A DNA stretch of 64,000 bases from Streptomyces brevispora (lineage in GTDB: Bacteria > Actinomycetota > Actinomycetes > Streptomycetales > Streptomycetaceae). A program made the translations under genes and the position numbers. Below, piece after piece: positions 53,707 through 61,495 of this stretch (position 1 is its first letter; every line of letters starts with the position of its first letter). The stretch spans positions 186,001 through 250,000 of the forward strand of contig NZ_VIWW01000001.1 in assembly GCF_007829885.1 (NCBI RefSeq), given 5' to 3'. The notes below the pieces were generated by a model, which was not told where the DNA came from, searched no databases, and saw nothing but the letters and a program-made list of their open reading frames with translations.

Positions 53707-55085
53707 CCCAGTACCTCTTCGAAGGCCGCGACGGCGCCGCACGCCTGGCGGAAGGTGAGTTCCCGGAATCCCTCGGGCTGCACAGGGACGGCCGGGTCCC
53801 GCGGGGTGCCGTCGGCGGGCACTCCGCTGCCGGCGCGGAAGCGGCCGCGCAGGTAGTCCGAGAGCCGGTCGCGGTTGCCGTCGAGCCAGGTCAGGGTCGT
53901 GTCGTACGAGGCTTCGGGGCCGGCCGCCCGCACCGAGCGGAACAGCTCGGCCAGCACCTCGGTGTCGTCCGGCGATGTGCTGGGCGGGCAGAGCATGAAC
54001 GCCTGGGCGGGCAGCAGTACGAAGGCCGTCGGGCTCGCCTCGTCGAAGTGCCGGACCAGTGGATCGGTGATCGCACGCAGTGAGCGCACCGTGGAGCGGC
54101 GGGACAGATAGCCGCCGCGCCGGGGCGGGCAGCCGGCCATCGCCCGTGCCCCCCAGTGGAGATGGGTGATGAACGGGCTCTCGGGGGCGCCGGCCGGGGT
54201 GTCCGGGTGGTGCGTGTCCAGCAGCGCGAACAGCACGTTGGTGAGCTGCAGCGACATCACCGGGAGCACCGGCGGCAGTTCGGGCAGCCGGGCGAAGAAC
54301 TCGGCCGGCTCCACCAGCGCGCGCACCGCGAGCATGACCGTCTCGGCGAGGGCGCGGGCGGACGGGTAGTGGTGGCCGTCGAGCCGATAGCCCGTGCCGT
54401 CCGGCCTCAGATCGCAGCGCGCCACCTCGCCGTCCAGCCGCACCGCCTGGCTGATCAGCTCGGCGAACGCCTGGTTGCGGCCTTGGGCCGCGGCCTGTTC
54501 CAGGAGCAGGGTGAGCATGTCGGTGACGAGCGGCGCGTTGGCGGTGAGGGGTGCGGCCCACTGCTTGAAGCGGTAGCGGCCCGGCAGGGCGAGCATGCGC
54601 TGCCAGTGCAGTTCGACCAGGGGGACGAGTTGACCGTCCACCTCGGCCTGCACCAGGGGGCAGAACAGTGCCTTGCCGCGGTCCCGGCGCACGAAGCCGG
54701 TGCCGTCCCAGGTGTACAGCGGCAGGGTGTGCCGTTTGCCCTGGTCGATGAGCGAGCCCGGCTGGTAGGCCTCGTCGCCGCCCTCCGTCTCGGCCTCGGT
54801 GCGGGTGAAGCCGTAGATCAGCGGATAGCCCCAGCCGCCGCCGCAGATCGCGGTGTTGAAGTCCATCGGTCCGGACCGTCCGGCCGCGATGTCCTCCCAG
54901 TTGCCCAGGTGGCCGGTGCGCGGGGGCAGCAGGGCGGGGTCGGCGTCGAGCGCGTCGAGCACCGTGCCGACGGGTACGTCATGGGTGCCGACGTGCACCG
55001 GGACGAAGGTCTTCGTGCCGGCGGCGAGCGCCTCGGCGCCGGCGGCCTCGCGCAGGCCGAGGGTGTCGAGGATGTGCGCCGTCAT
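53703..55085 (-). CDS. Unrecognised 460-residue operon protein
   Basis: I cannot place this protein in a family. The N-terminal 150 residues carry distinctive conserved-looking stretches (KTFVPVHVGTHDVPVGTVLD, GPMDFNTAICGGGWGYPLIYG, GSLIDQGKRHTLPLY). The rest is mainly helical, with VELHWQRMLALPGRYRFKQW and FITHLHWGARAMAGCP; no signal peptide or membrane segment is evident. Several His, Asp and Cys residues could form an active or metal site. It overlaps both aconitase and epimerase genes by four bases, so it is made in step with them and is very likely a pathway enzyme. Confidence 0.85.
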   Translation of the reverse strand: MTAHILDTLGLREAAGAEALAAGTKTFVPVHVGTHDVPVGTVLDALDADPALLPPRTGHLGNWEDIAAGRSGPMDFNTAICGGGWGYPLIYGFTRTEAETEGGDEAYQPGSLIDQGKRHTLPLYTWDGTGFVRRDRGKALFCPLVQAEVDGQLVPLVELHWQRMLALPGRYRFKQWAAPLTANAPLVTDMLTLLLEQAAAQGRNQAFAELISQAVRLDGEVARCDLRPDGTGYRLDGHHYPSARALAETVMLAVRALVEPAEFFARLPELPPVLPVMSLQLTNVLFALLDTHHPDTPAGAPESPFITHLHWGARAMAGCPPRRGGYLSRRSTVRSLRAITDPLVRHFDEASPTAFVLLPAQAFMLCPPSTSPDDTEVLAELFRSVRAAGPEASYDTTLTWLDGNRDRLSDYLRGRFRAGSGVPADGTPRDPAVPVQPEGFRELTFRQACGAVAAFEEVLG

Positions 55086-57592
55086 CGCCCGGCCTCTCCT
55101 TCGGCCCGCAGCCGCTGGAGCAGGAACGGCAACGTGCCGCCCGCCAGCAGCACGTCCCACTCCCCCGCCGACGGCACATCGGTCCGTACGGTGAAGTCCT
55201 TGCCGCCCGCGGTGACGCGCACCTCGCCGGTCTCCCGCATCCGGTCCAGGTCGAGGGCGAACTTTTCGTGCCCGGTCAGCCCGAGCGCGGCCCAGCCCTG
55301 CGGGAGCAGCAGCGGCAGGATGCCCATCGCGCACAGGTTGGCGCGGTGGATGCGCTCGAAGCTCTCGGCGAGGACCGCGCGGACGCCCAGCAGCCAGGGG
55401 CCCTTGGCCGCCCAGTCGCGCGAGGAGCCCATGCCGTAGCTGTGGCCGGCCAGCACGACGAGAGGGGTGCCGTCAGCGGCGTACCGTTCGGCGGCCTCGA
55501 AGACGGGCAGTCGCTCGCCGGAGGGCAGGTGCAGTGTCGTGCCGCCGCTGTCGCCTTCGCCGACCAGGTGGTTGCGCAGCCGCGGGTTGCTGAAGGCGCC
55601 GCGGGCCATGACCTCGTGGTTGCCGCGCCGGGAGCCGTAGGAGTTGAAGTCGCGCACCTCCCGCTCGGCCAGGTGCCGTCCGGCGGGCGAACCGGCGGGT
55701 ATCGCGCCGACCGGGGAGATGTGGTCGGTGCTGATGTCGTCGCCGAGTGCCAGCAGGGCGCGGGCGCCGGTCATCGAGGCGAGGGCGGGCGCCGGGTCGA
55801 CGTAGACGGGGGGACGGATGTAGGTGGAGGACTCGTCCCAGGCGAACACCTCGCCGTCGGAGGCGGTGATCGCCTGCCAGGCGGCGCCGGGCGCCTCGTC
55901 CTGGGCGAATACCTCGGGAGTGATGAACTCGTCCTCCAGTTGCTGGAGTTCGCCGCTGTGTGGCCACAGGTCGCGCAGATAGACGGGGGCGCCGCCTGGG
56001 TCGGTGCCCAGTGGCTCGTTCTCCAGGTCGGCGCGGACCGTGCCGGCCAGTGCGAGGGCGACCACGAGAGCCGGGGAGGCGAGGTACCCGGCGCGCACCT
56101 GGGAGTGCACGCGGGACTCGAAGTTGCGGTTGCCGCTGAGCACGGCGGCCACCGTGAGGCCCGCGCGGTCCACGGCCTCGCCGACTCCGGGATTCAGCGG
56201 CCCGCTGCCGCCGTTGCAGGTCATGCAGCCGTAGCCGGCGACGTGGAAGCCGAGCTTCTCCAGATCGGGGAGGAGTCCGGAGTCCTCCAGGTATCGGGTG
56301 ACCGCGCGGGAGCCGGGCGAGAGGCTGGTCTTGACGTGCGCGGGCACGTTCAGGCCGCGCTCGACGGCGCGCCGGGCGAGCAGTCCGGCGGCCAGCATCG
56401 CCTTCGGGTTGGAGGTGCTGGTGCAGGAGGTGATGGCGGCGATGACCAGGTCCCCGTCGAGGATTCCGGCCTCGCCGCGTACCTCGCCGGAAAGCAACGC
56501 CTCGAAGGAGGAGGGGAGTTCTCCCAGCGAGATTCGCTGGTCGGGGCGGCTGGGACCGGCGAGGCTGGGGCCGACCCGGCCGAGGTCGAAGTCGATGGTG
56601 CGGCCGAAGACGGGCTCGGGCCCGTCACGCAGCAGCCGCTGGGTACGGCAGTAGTCCCGTACGCGTGCGATGGCCGCCTCCGTGCGGCCGGTGCGGCGCA
56701 GATAGTCGAGGGTCTCCTCGTCGACCGGGAAGAACGCGGACATGGCGCCGTACTCCGGGGCCATGTTGGCGATGGTGCAGCGGTCGGGCGCGGAGAGTGC
56801 GGCGACGCCGGGCCCGGTGAACTCCAGCATCAGGGCCCGTACGTTCTCCTCGCGCAGTCTCTTGGTGAGTCCGAGGACGACATCGGTGGGCGAGGTACCG
56901 GGGCTCACCGCACCGGTGAGGCGGACCCCGACGATCGCCGGGACGCGCAGCGGCTGGGCGAGGCCCAGCATCTGCGCCTCCGCCTCCAGGCCGCCGACGC
57001 CCCAGCCGAGCACACCGAGGCCGTTGACCATGGTGGTGTGGCTGTCGGTGCCGATCACGGTGTCGGGGAACAGGGTGCCGTCCGCGCCTTCGGCGACCAC
57101 GGTCGCGAGGCGCTCCAGGTTGACCTGGTGGACGATGCCGCGGCCCGGCGGGATGACCCGCAGTCCGTGGAAGGCGCCCTCGGCCCACTTCAGGAAGGCG
57201 TAGCGCTCCTGGTTGCGGGACATCTCCAGCGCCTCGTTGAGGCCGAGCGCGTCCGGCCGGCCGGCCCAGTCGGTCTGCACCGAGTGGTCGACGACGACGT
57301 CAATGGGCAGCGCCGGGTTGACCCGGCCGGGCACGGCGACACGGTCGCGCAACGCGGCGAGGTCGACGAGGAGCGGGATTCCGGTGTAGTCCTGCACCAG
57401 GATGCGGGCGGGGCGGAACTCCATCTCCAGGCCGGGTTCCTCGCCGGCCGCGAGCCGCTTGCCGAGGACGGCGGCCCGCTCCGGGTCGCCGGAGCGCAGC
57501 AGCGATTCGAGGAGTACGCGGCCGGTGTACGGGAGGGCCCCGAGGTCGAAGCCGTGGTCCTCGGCGAAGCCGGGAAGGTCGGTGCGGCTCAT
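55082..57592 (-). CDS. Aconitase homologue
   Basis: An 836-residue aconitase-superfamily protein, about 60 residues shorter than housekeeping AcnA. The 4Fe-4S ligands are Cys390 (AITSCTSTSNP) and Cys456/Cys459 (GYGCMTCNGG). Also present are LPYTGRVLLESLLR, LVQDYTGIPLLVDLAALRD, GTDSHTTMVNGLGVLGWGVGG and the C-terminal swivel with GSSRDWAAKGPWLLG. It should isomerise a citrate-like hydroxy-tricarboxylate by dehydration and rehydration. Overlapping the ACP-citrate synthase gene by four bases, it is probably a pathway-specific isomerase, like those of phosphinothricin and FR-900098 synthesis. Confidence 0.93.
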   Translation of the reverse strand: MSRTDLPGFAEDHGFDLGALPYTGRVLLESLLRSGDPERAAVLGKRLAAGEEPGLEMEFRPARILVQDYTGIPLLVDLAALRDRVAVPGRVNPALPIDVVVDHSVQTDWAGRPDALGLNEALEMSRNQERYAFLKWAEGAFHGLRVIPPGRGIVHQVNLERLATVVAEGADGTLFPDTVIGTDSHTTMVNGLGVLGWGVGGLEAEAQMLGLAQPLRVPAIVGVRLTGAVSPGTSPTDVVLGLTKRLREENVRALMLEFTGPGVAALSAPDRCTIANMAPEYGAMSAFFPVDEETLDYLRRTGRTEAAIARVRDYCRTQRLLRDGPEPVFGRTIDFDLGRVGPSLAGPSRPDQRISLGELPSSFEALLSGEVRGEAGILDGDLVIAAITSCTSTSNPKAMLAAGLLARRAVERGLNVPAHVKTSLSPGSRAVTRYLEDSGLLPDLEKLGFHVAGYGCMTCNGGSGPLNPGVGEAVDRAGLTVAAVLSGNRNFESRVHSQVRAGYLASPALVVALALAGTVRADLENEPLGTDPGGAPVYLRDLWPHSGELQQLEDEFITPEVFAQDEAPGAAWQAITASDGEVFAWDESSTYIRPPVYVDPAPALASMTGARALLALGDDISTDHISPVGAIPAGSPAGRHLAEREVRDFNSYGSRRGNHEVMARGAFSNPRLRNHLVGEGDSGGTTLHLPSGERLPVFEAAERYAADGTPLVVLAGHSYGMGSSRDWAAKGPWLLGVRAVLAESFERIHRANLCAMGILPLLLPQGWAALGLTGHEKFALDLDRMRETGEVRVTAGGKDFTVRTDVPSAGEWDVLLAGGTLPFLLQRLRAEGEAGR

Positions 57593-59034
57593 CGGGCATC
57601 GGCCCCCGGGTAGGTACGGCCCTGTGGTCCGACGTAGTCGAGCAGCGGACGGATCAGCACGTTGTTGGACTGCTGCTCCAGGGCCTGGGCGACCCAGCCG
57701 GGGGTACGGCCGACGGCGAACAGCGGGACGGCGAGGTCGTCGGGCAGACCGAGGAGGCGGTAGGCGAGACCGGCGTAGAGGTCGACGTTGGCGGCGACGC
57801 CGTGCCGGCCGTACGGGGACATCGCCGCGGCCACGGCGTCGAGGATGTCGAGGCCGCCGGTGTCGCCGCGCTCCTGGCTCAACTCGACGACGGTGGAGCG
57901 CAGATGGCGCACCCGGGGGTCCTCGGTCCGGTACACGCGGTGGCCGAAGCCCATCACGGGCTCGCCCCGGCCCTGCACCGCCGCGACATGCGCCTCGGCG
58001 TTCTCCGGGGTGCCGACCCGGTCGATGAGGCCGACGACGCGCTCGGCGGCGCCGCCGTGCACGGAGCCGGCGAAGGCCGCGACGGCGGCGGTGAGCGCGG
58101 CGGTCATGCCGGCCCGGCAGCCGATGGCGACACGTGCGGTGAACGCGGAGGCGTTGGAGCTGTGGTCGGCGTGGACGATGAAGCCCTTGTCGATGAACCG
58201 CACCGCGGCCGGGGTGGGCCGCTCGCCGAGCAGCACGGTGAGGAACGCCTCGGCGTGGGTGGCGCCCTCGGCGGGCCGCAGCGGCTCGCGGCCGCTGCGG
58301 AAGGCGTGGTGGGCGGCGACGATCATCGGTATCCGTGCGATCAGCTCGATACCGGCCTCTCGCGCCTCGTCGTAGCTCTCGTCGGTGCCGGCCGCGCGGC
58401 GCGGCGCGTGGGCGCCGAGGGCGGAGACACAGGTGCGCAGGGCGTCCATGGGGTGGGCGTGCGCGAGAGAGCGGGCCAGGTCCAGGACGGGTTGCGGCAG
58501 TTCACGGGCGGCGCTCAGCTGCTTGGCGAAGGCCTCCAGGGCGGCGGCGTCGGGGAGTTCGCCGTGCACGAGGAGATGGGCGACCTCCTCGAAGGAGGCC
58601 TGCTCGGCCAGGTCGTGGATGCTGTAGCCGCGGTATTCGAGGGTGCCGGCGGCGCCGTCGATACGGGTGACGGCGGTCTGGTCGAAGACGACGCCCTCGA
58701 GTCCGCGGTGGACGGTGCGGCGGCCGGCGGGGGCCTTCGCCGGGGTCTCGGCCACCCCCCGGACCGTTCCCCCGGCGGCAGTTCGGTCCGCGCCCTCGCG
58801 GGTGGTCCCCTCGGCGTTCCGGGCAGCGGCGAACCCCCGGATCGCGGCGACCGAACGGAGCTCCAGCGTGAGGTCGTCGTCGACCTCGACGCCGTACGCC
58901 TCCTCGATGGCGACCATCAGCGAGACATGGCCGAGCGAGTCCCACTCCCTGATCGACTGGTATTCGAGCCCGTCGGTGACGCGGTCCTCGGTGATCCCGA
59001 GGGTGTGCGCTATGAGCTGGTCGGCGTTGCTCAC
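57589..59034 (-). CDS. Acyl carrier protein-citrate synthase fusion
   Basis: A 481-residue fusion starting with GTG at 59034. Residues 1-70 are an acyl carrier domain with the phosphopantetheine Ser33 in EWDSLGHVSLMVAIEE. Residues about 71-105 are a loose linker (AEGTTREGADRTAAGG). Residues 108-481 are a type-II-like citrate synthase (RGLEGVVFDQTAVTRIDG, EYRGYSIHDLA) that keeps the catalytic trio His326 (SVHGGAAE), His365 (GFGHRVY) and Asp418 (NVDLYAG). The natural reading is that the acyl group is presented on the protein's own carrier, not on CoA. It follows the adenylation gene by 35 bases and overlaps the aconitase. Confidence 0.92.
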   Translation of the reverse strand: MSNADQLIAHTLGITEDRVTDGLEYQSIREWDSLGHVSLMVAIEEAYGVEVDDDLTLELRSVAAIRGFAAARNAEGTTREGADRTAAGGTVRGVAETPAKAPAGRRTVHRGLEGVVFDQTAVTRIDGAAGTLEYRGYSIHDLAEQASFEEVAHLLVHGELPDAAALEAFAKQLSAARELPQPVLDLARSLAHAHPMDALRTCVSALGAHAPRRAAGTDESYDEAREAGIELIARIPMIVAAHHAFRSGREPLRPAEGATHAEAFLTVLLGERPTPAAVRFIDKGFIVHADHSSNASAFTARVAIGCRAGMTAALTAAVAAFAGSVHGGAAERVVGLIDRVGTPENAEAHVAAVQGRGEPVMGFGHRVYRTEDPRVRHLRSTVVELSQERGDTGGLDILDAVAAAMSPYGRHGVAANVDLYAGLAYRLLGLPDDLAVPLFAVGRTPGWVAQALEQQSNNVLIRPLLDYVGPQGRTYPGADAR

Positions 59035-59069
59035 GGTGGCCTTTCTGCGGAGGTGGCGTGGGGGCGGGG

Positions 59070-60644
59070 TCAGCCGCGGGAGGTGGAGATCTCGTCGAGC
59101 CGGCGGCGCAGCGCAGCCCGGTCGACCTTGCCGTTGCCGTTGACCGGCATCTCCTCGACCAGATGTACCGAGCGGGGGGCCATGTAGGCCGGCAGCGAGC
59201 TGTCGCAGGCGGCGGCCAGCGTGGCCGTGTCCGCCGCGCCGGAGACGACGGCGGTGATGGTCTCCGGGTCGGGCCAGAGCAGCGCGACGGCTTCGACGGC
59301 GCCGGCGCGACGCAGCACGGCCTCGATCTCGCCCAGTTCGATGCGGTAGCCGCCGACCTTGACCTGCTGGTCGTTGCGCCCCAGGCAGACGTATTCGCCG
59401 TCCTGGAACCGGACGAGGTCGCCGGTGCGGTAGTAGGTCTGCCCGGCGTGCGTGAAGTAGCGCTCGGCGGTGATCTCGGGGGCCCGCCAGTAGCCGGGGG
59501 TGGTCTGCGGCCCTGCCATGCAGAGCTCGCCGCTCCCGCCGTCGGGTACGGGGTTCAGCTCGTCGTCGACGACCAGGGGCCGGAGTCCGGGGTAGGGCTG
59601 CCCGATGGGCACGTTGTCGTGCACACAGGCGGCCGGGCTGGTGGCCGGGTCCCAGCGGTGCACCGTACAGGCGATGGTCAGCTCCGTCGGCCCGTACAGG
59701 TTCTCCACGACCGACTGCGGGGCGGCGGCCTGCCAGTCCTCGGCGGTGGCGCGGGGCAGTGCCTCGCCGCAGAAGAGGCTCCAGCGGAGCGTGGGCATGC
59801 TGCCCGGCTTGAGCACCCCGCGTCTGCGCAGCATGGCGGCGACGGAGGGCACCGAGAACCAGACGGTGATCCCGTTCCGTTCCAGGTACTTGAAGGGCGC
59901 GAGGATCTCGATGGGGTCCATGGAACAGACGCGGGCGCCGTGCTCCCACGCCATGAAGAGGTCGAAGACCGACAGGTCGAAGGTCTGGTCGAAGGTCTGG
60001 GTGAGCCGGTCCTCGGGCGTCAGCCGGTACCTGGCCTGGTTGGCCTCCAGGAAGGCTCGGACATTGCCGTGGGTGACGGGCACTCCCTTCGGGGTCCCGG
60101 TGCTGCCGGAGGTGAAGAGCAGATAGGCGATGTCGTCCCGGGACACCTCGGGCAGCCGCACCAGCGGCGCGGCCGCGGCGAGATCGACCGCGTCGGCCAC
60201 GCGCGCACCGCCGAGGTCGCCCGCCTCCCCGCGTACGACATCGGGAAGCAGCACGAGGGGCTTGCCGGGCAGGCCCCGCAGGATCTCGGCGAGCCCGGGC
60301 AACGAACCGGCGTCGACGATCAGCGCGTCGACATCGGCGCGCTCCAGCATGGAACGGGTGCGCTCGGCGGGGAACTTCCGGTTGAGCGGCACGAAGGCGG
60401 CGCCGGCGAGCAGCGCGGCGGCGGCGCCGAGATAGGAGGCCTCACTGCGGTGGGCGAAGACGCCGACGCGGCGCGGCCGCCCACCAGCCGCCTCGACGAG
60501 CACACCGGCCCACCGCCGGGCGATGCCGGCGGCCTCCTCGTAGCTGTATTCACGGCGCCCGACGGTCAGGGCGACGCTTTCGGGCCGGAGGCACGCGTGG
60601 TCGAGCAGCCCGGCGCCCAGGCGCGGGTTCAGTGCTGTGGTCAT
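59070..60644 (-). CDS. Stand-alone amino acid/acyl adenylation enzyme
   Basis: A 524-residue AMP-binding enzyme, single-domain, with the core motifs in order: YLLFTSGSTGTPKGVPVTHGN, QTFDQTFDLSVFDLFMAWEHG, NLYGPTELTIACTVHRW, YYRTGDLVRFQDGEYVCLGR, and the C-terminal Lys in MPVNGNGKVDRAAL. The Asp in TFDLS sits where amino-acid adenylating domains bind the amino group, favouring an amino acid substrate. No carrier or condensation domain is fused, so it probably loads the carrier domain of the next gene. It is first in the operon; a promoter lies between 60645 and 60808. Confidence 0.92.
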   Translation of the reverse strand: MTTALNPRLGAGLLDHACLRPESVALTVGRREYSYEEAAGIARRWAGVLVEAAGGRPRRVGVFAHRSEASYLGAAAALLAGAAFVPLNRKFPAERTRSMLERADVDALIVDAGSLPGLAEILRGLPGKPLVLLPDVVRGEAGDLGGARVADAVDLAAAAPLVRLPEVSRDDIAYLLFTSGSTGTPKGVPVTHGNVRAFLEANQARYRLTPEDRLTQTFDQTFDLSVFDLFMAWEHGARVCSMDPIEILAPFKYLERNGITVWFSVPSVAAMLRRRGVLKPGSMPTLRWSLFCGEALPRATAEDWQAAAPQSVVENLYGPTELTIACTVHRWDPATSPAACVHDNVPIGQPYPGLRPLVVDDELNPVPDGGSGELCMAGPQTTPGYWRAPEITAERYFTHAGQTYYRTGDLVRFQDGEYVCLGRNDQQVKVGGYRIELGEIEAVLRRAGAVEAVALLWPDPETITAVVSGAADTATLAAACDSSLPAYMAPRSVHLVEEMPVNGNGKVDRAALRRRLDEISTSRG

Positions 60645-60808
60645 GTCGATCCGTACACATCGGCAACGGGACGTGACCGACGCTAATGGCGGCTTCCGGG
60701 GCCCGGACCGGTTGCGCGCGCTGAACCCCTTAACCCTCTTAGAAGAGAAAATCCCGTTGTGCTCAATCGCTGTGCGATCCGACCGCGGGGCAGCGAATTC
60801 CATGGAAA

Positions 60809-60850
60809 GAGCGAGTGGCCGACGGTCCGGAGACCGTCGGCCACTCGCTC
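60809..60850 (-). terminator. Very strong terminator after the RraA gene
   Basis: Perfect 19-base arms (60809-60827 and 60832-60850) with a four-base loop begin 25 bases beyond the RraA stop. On the minus strand the stem is followed by TCTTTCC. It separates the RraA/YCF48 transcript from the adenylation-led operon. Confidence 0.9.
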
Positions 60851-60874
60851 ACATGGACATGGACCGAAGGGAAT

Positions 60875-61495
60875 TCAGTCGGTGAAGCCCTGTTCGCTCA
60901 GCGCCTTCTCGATGCGCGCACGGTGGTTCGCCTCCCAGGCGTCCAGGGTCTCGTCCGCCTCCTTGGCCAGCTTGGCCCGGGCGCCGGACAGGGTGCCGGA
61001 GGCCTTGGCCGACGGTGTGACGACCACGCCCTCCTCGTCGGCGACCACGATGTCGCCGGCGTGGATGAGCACACCGCCGACCCGGGCCGGCTCACCCAGG
61101 GTGCCCAGCTTCTTCTTCGCGCCGGGGATCGGGATCACACCCCGCGAGAAGACCGGGAAGCCGGCGTCTCTGACCTCCGCCAGATCCCTGATCACGCCGT
61201 CCACGACGAAACCCACGATGCCCCGGCGCTGGGCGACGGCGCACACATTGCCGCCGGCCAGGGCGTGGTCCGTGTCGCCCGACTCGACGACGATCACCGA
61301 ACCGGGATCGGCGCGGTAGATGGCGGCGTGCAGCATCAGGTTGTCCCCGGGTGCGCACTTCACCGTGTACGCCGGGCCCGCGATCCGCGGCGAGTCCCAC
61401 AGCGGGCGGATGCCGGTGTCCATGACCTGCTCGCGGCCCAGCAGGTCCGCCAGGGTCGTGGTGGGTACGTCCTTGAATGCATCGATGTTCGTCAT
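60875..61495 (-). CDS. RraA-like aldolase (HMG/CHA aldolase family)
   Basis: A 206-residue protein of the RraA/class II 4-hydroxy-4-methyl-2-oxoglutarate aldolase family. DNLMLHAAIYRADPGSVIVV and GFVVDGVIRDLAEVRDAGFPVFSRG carry the Arg-Asp pair that binds pyruvate and metal. Such aldolases cleave or form citrate-like tertiary alcohols such as 4-carboxy-4-hydroxy-2-oxoadipate, and also decarboxylate oxaloacetate; others merely bind RNase E. Its start overlaps the YCF48-repeat gene by four bases. The chemistry would suit the neighbouring citrate-synthase pathway, but a terminator separates them. Confidence 0.88.
   Translation of the reverse strand: MTNIDAFKDVPTTTLADLLGREQVMDTGIRPLWDSPRIAGPAYTVKCAPGDNLMLHAAIYRADPGSVIVVESGDTDHALAGGNVCAVAQRRGIVGFVVDGVIRDLAEVRDAGFPVFSRGVIPIPGAKKKLGTLGEPARVGGVLIHAGDIVVADEEGVVVTPSAKASGTLSGARAKLAKEADETLDAWEANHRARIEKALSEQGFTD

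Noticed and set aside
47201..60644. Phosphinothricin/bialaphos or FR-900098 cluster
   Set aside because: Citrate synthase and aconitase homologues fit, but no phosphoenolpyruvate mutase, phosphonate enzymes or NRPS are present.
47201..60644. Simple TCA-cycle operon (citrate synthase plus aconitase)
   Set aside because: The carrier fusion, adenylation enzyme, ATP-grasp ligases and monooxygenase have no place in primary metabolism.
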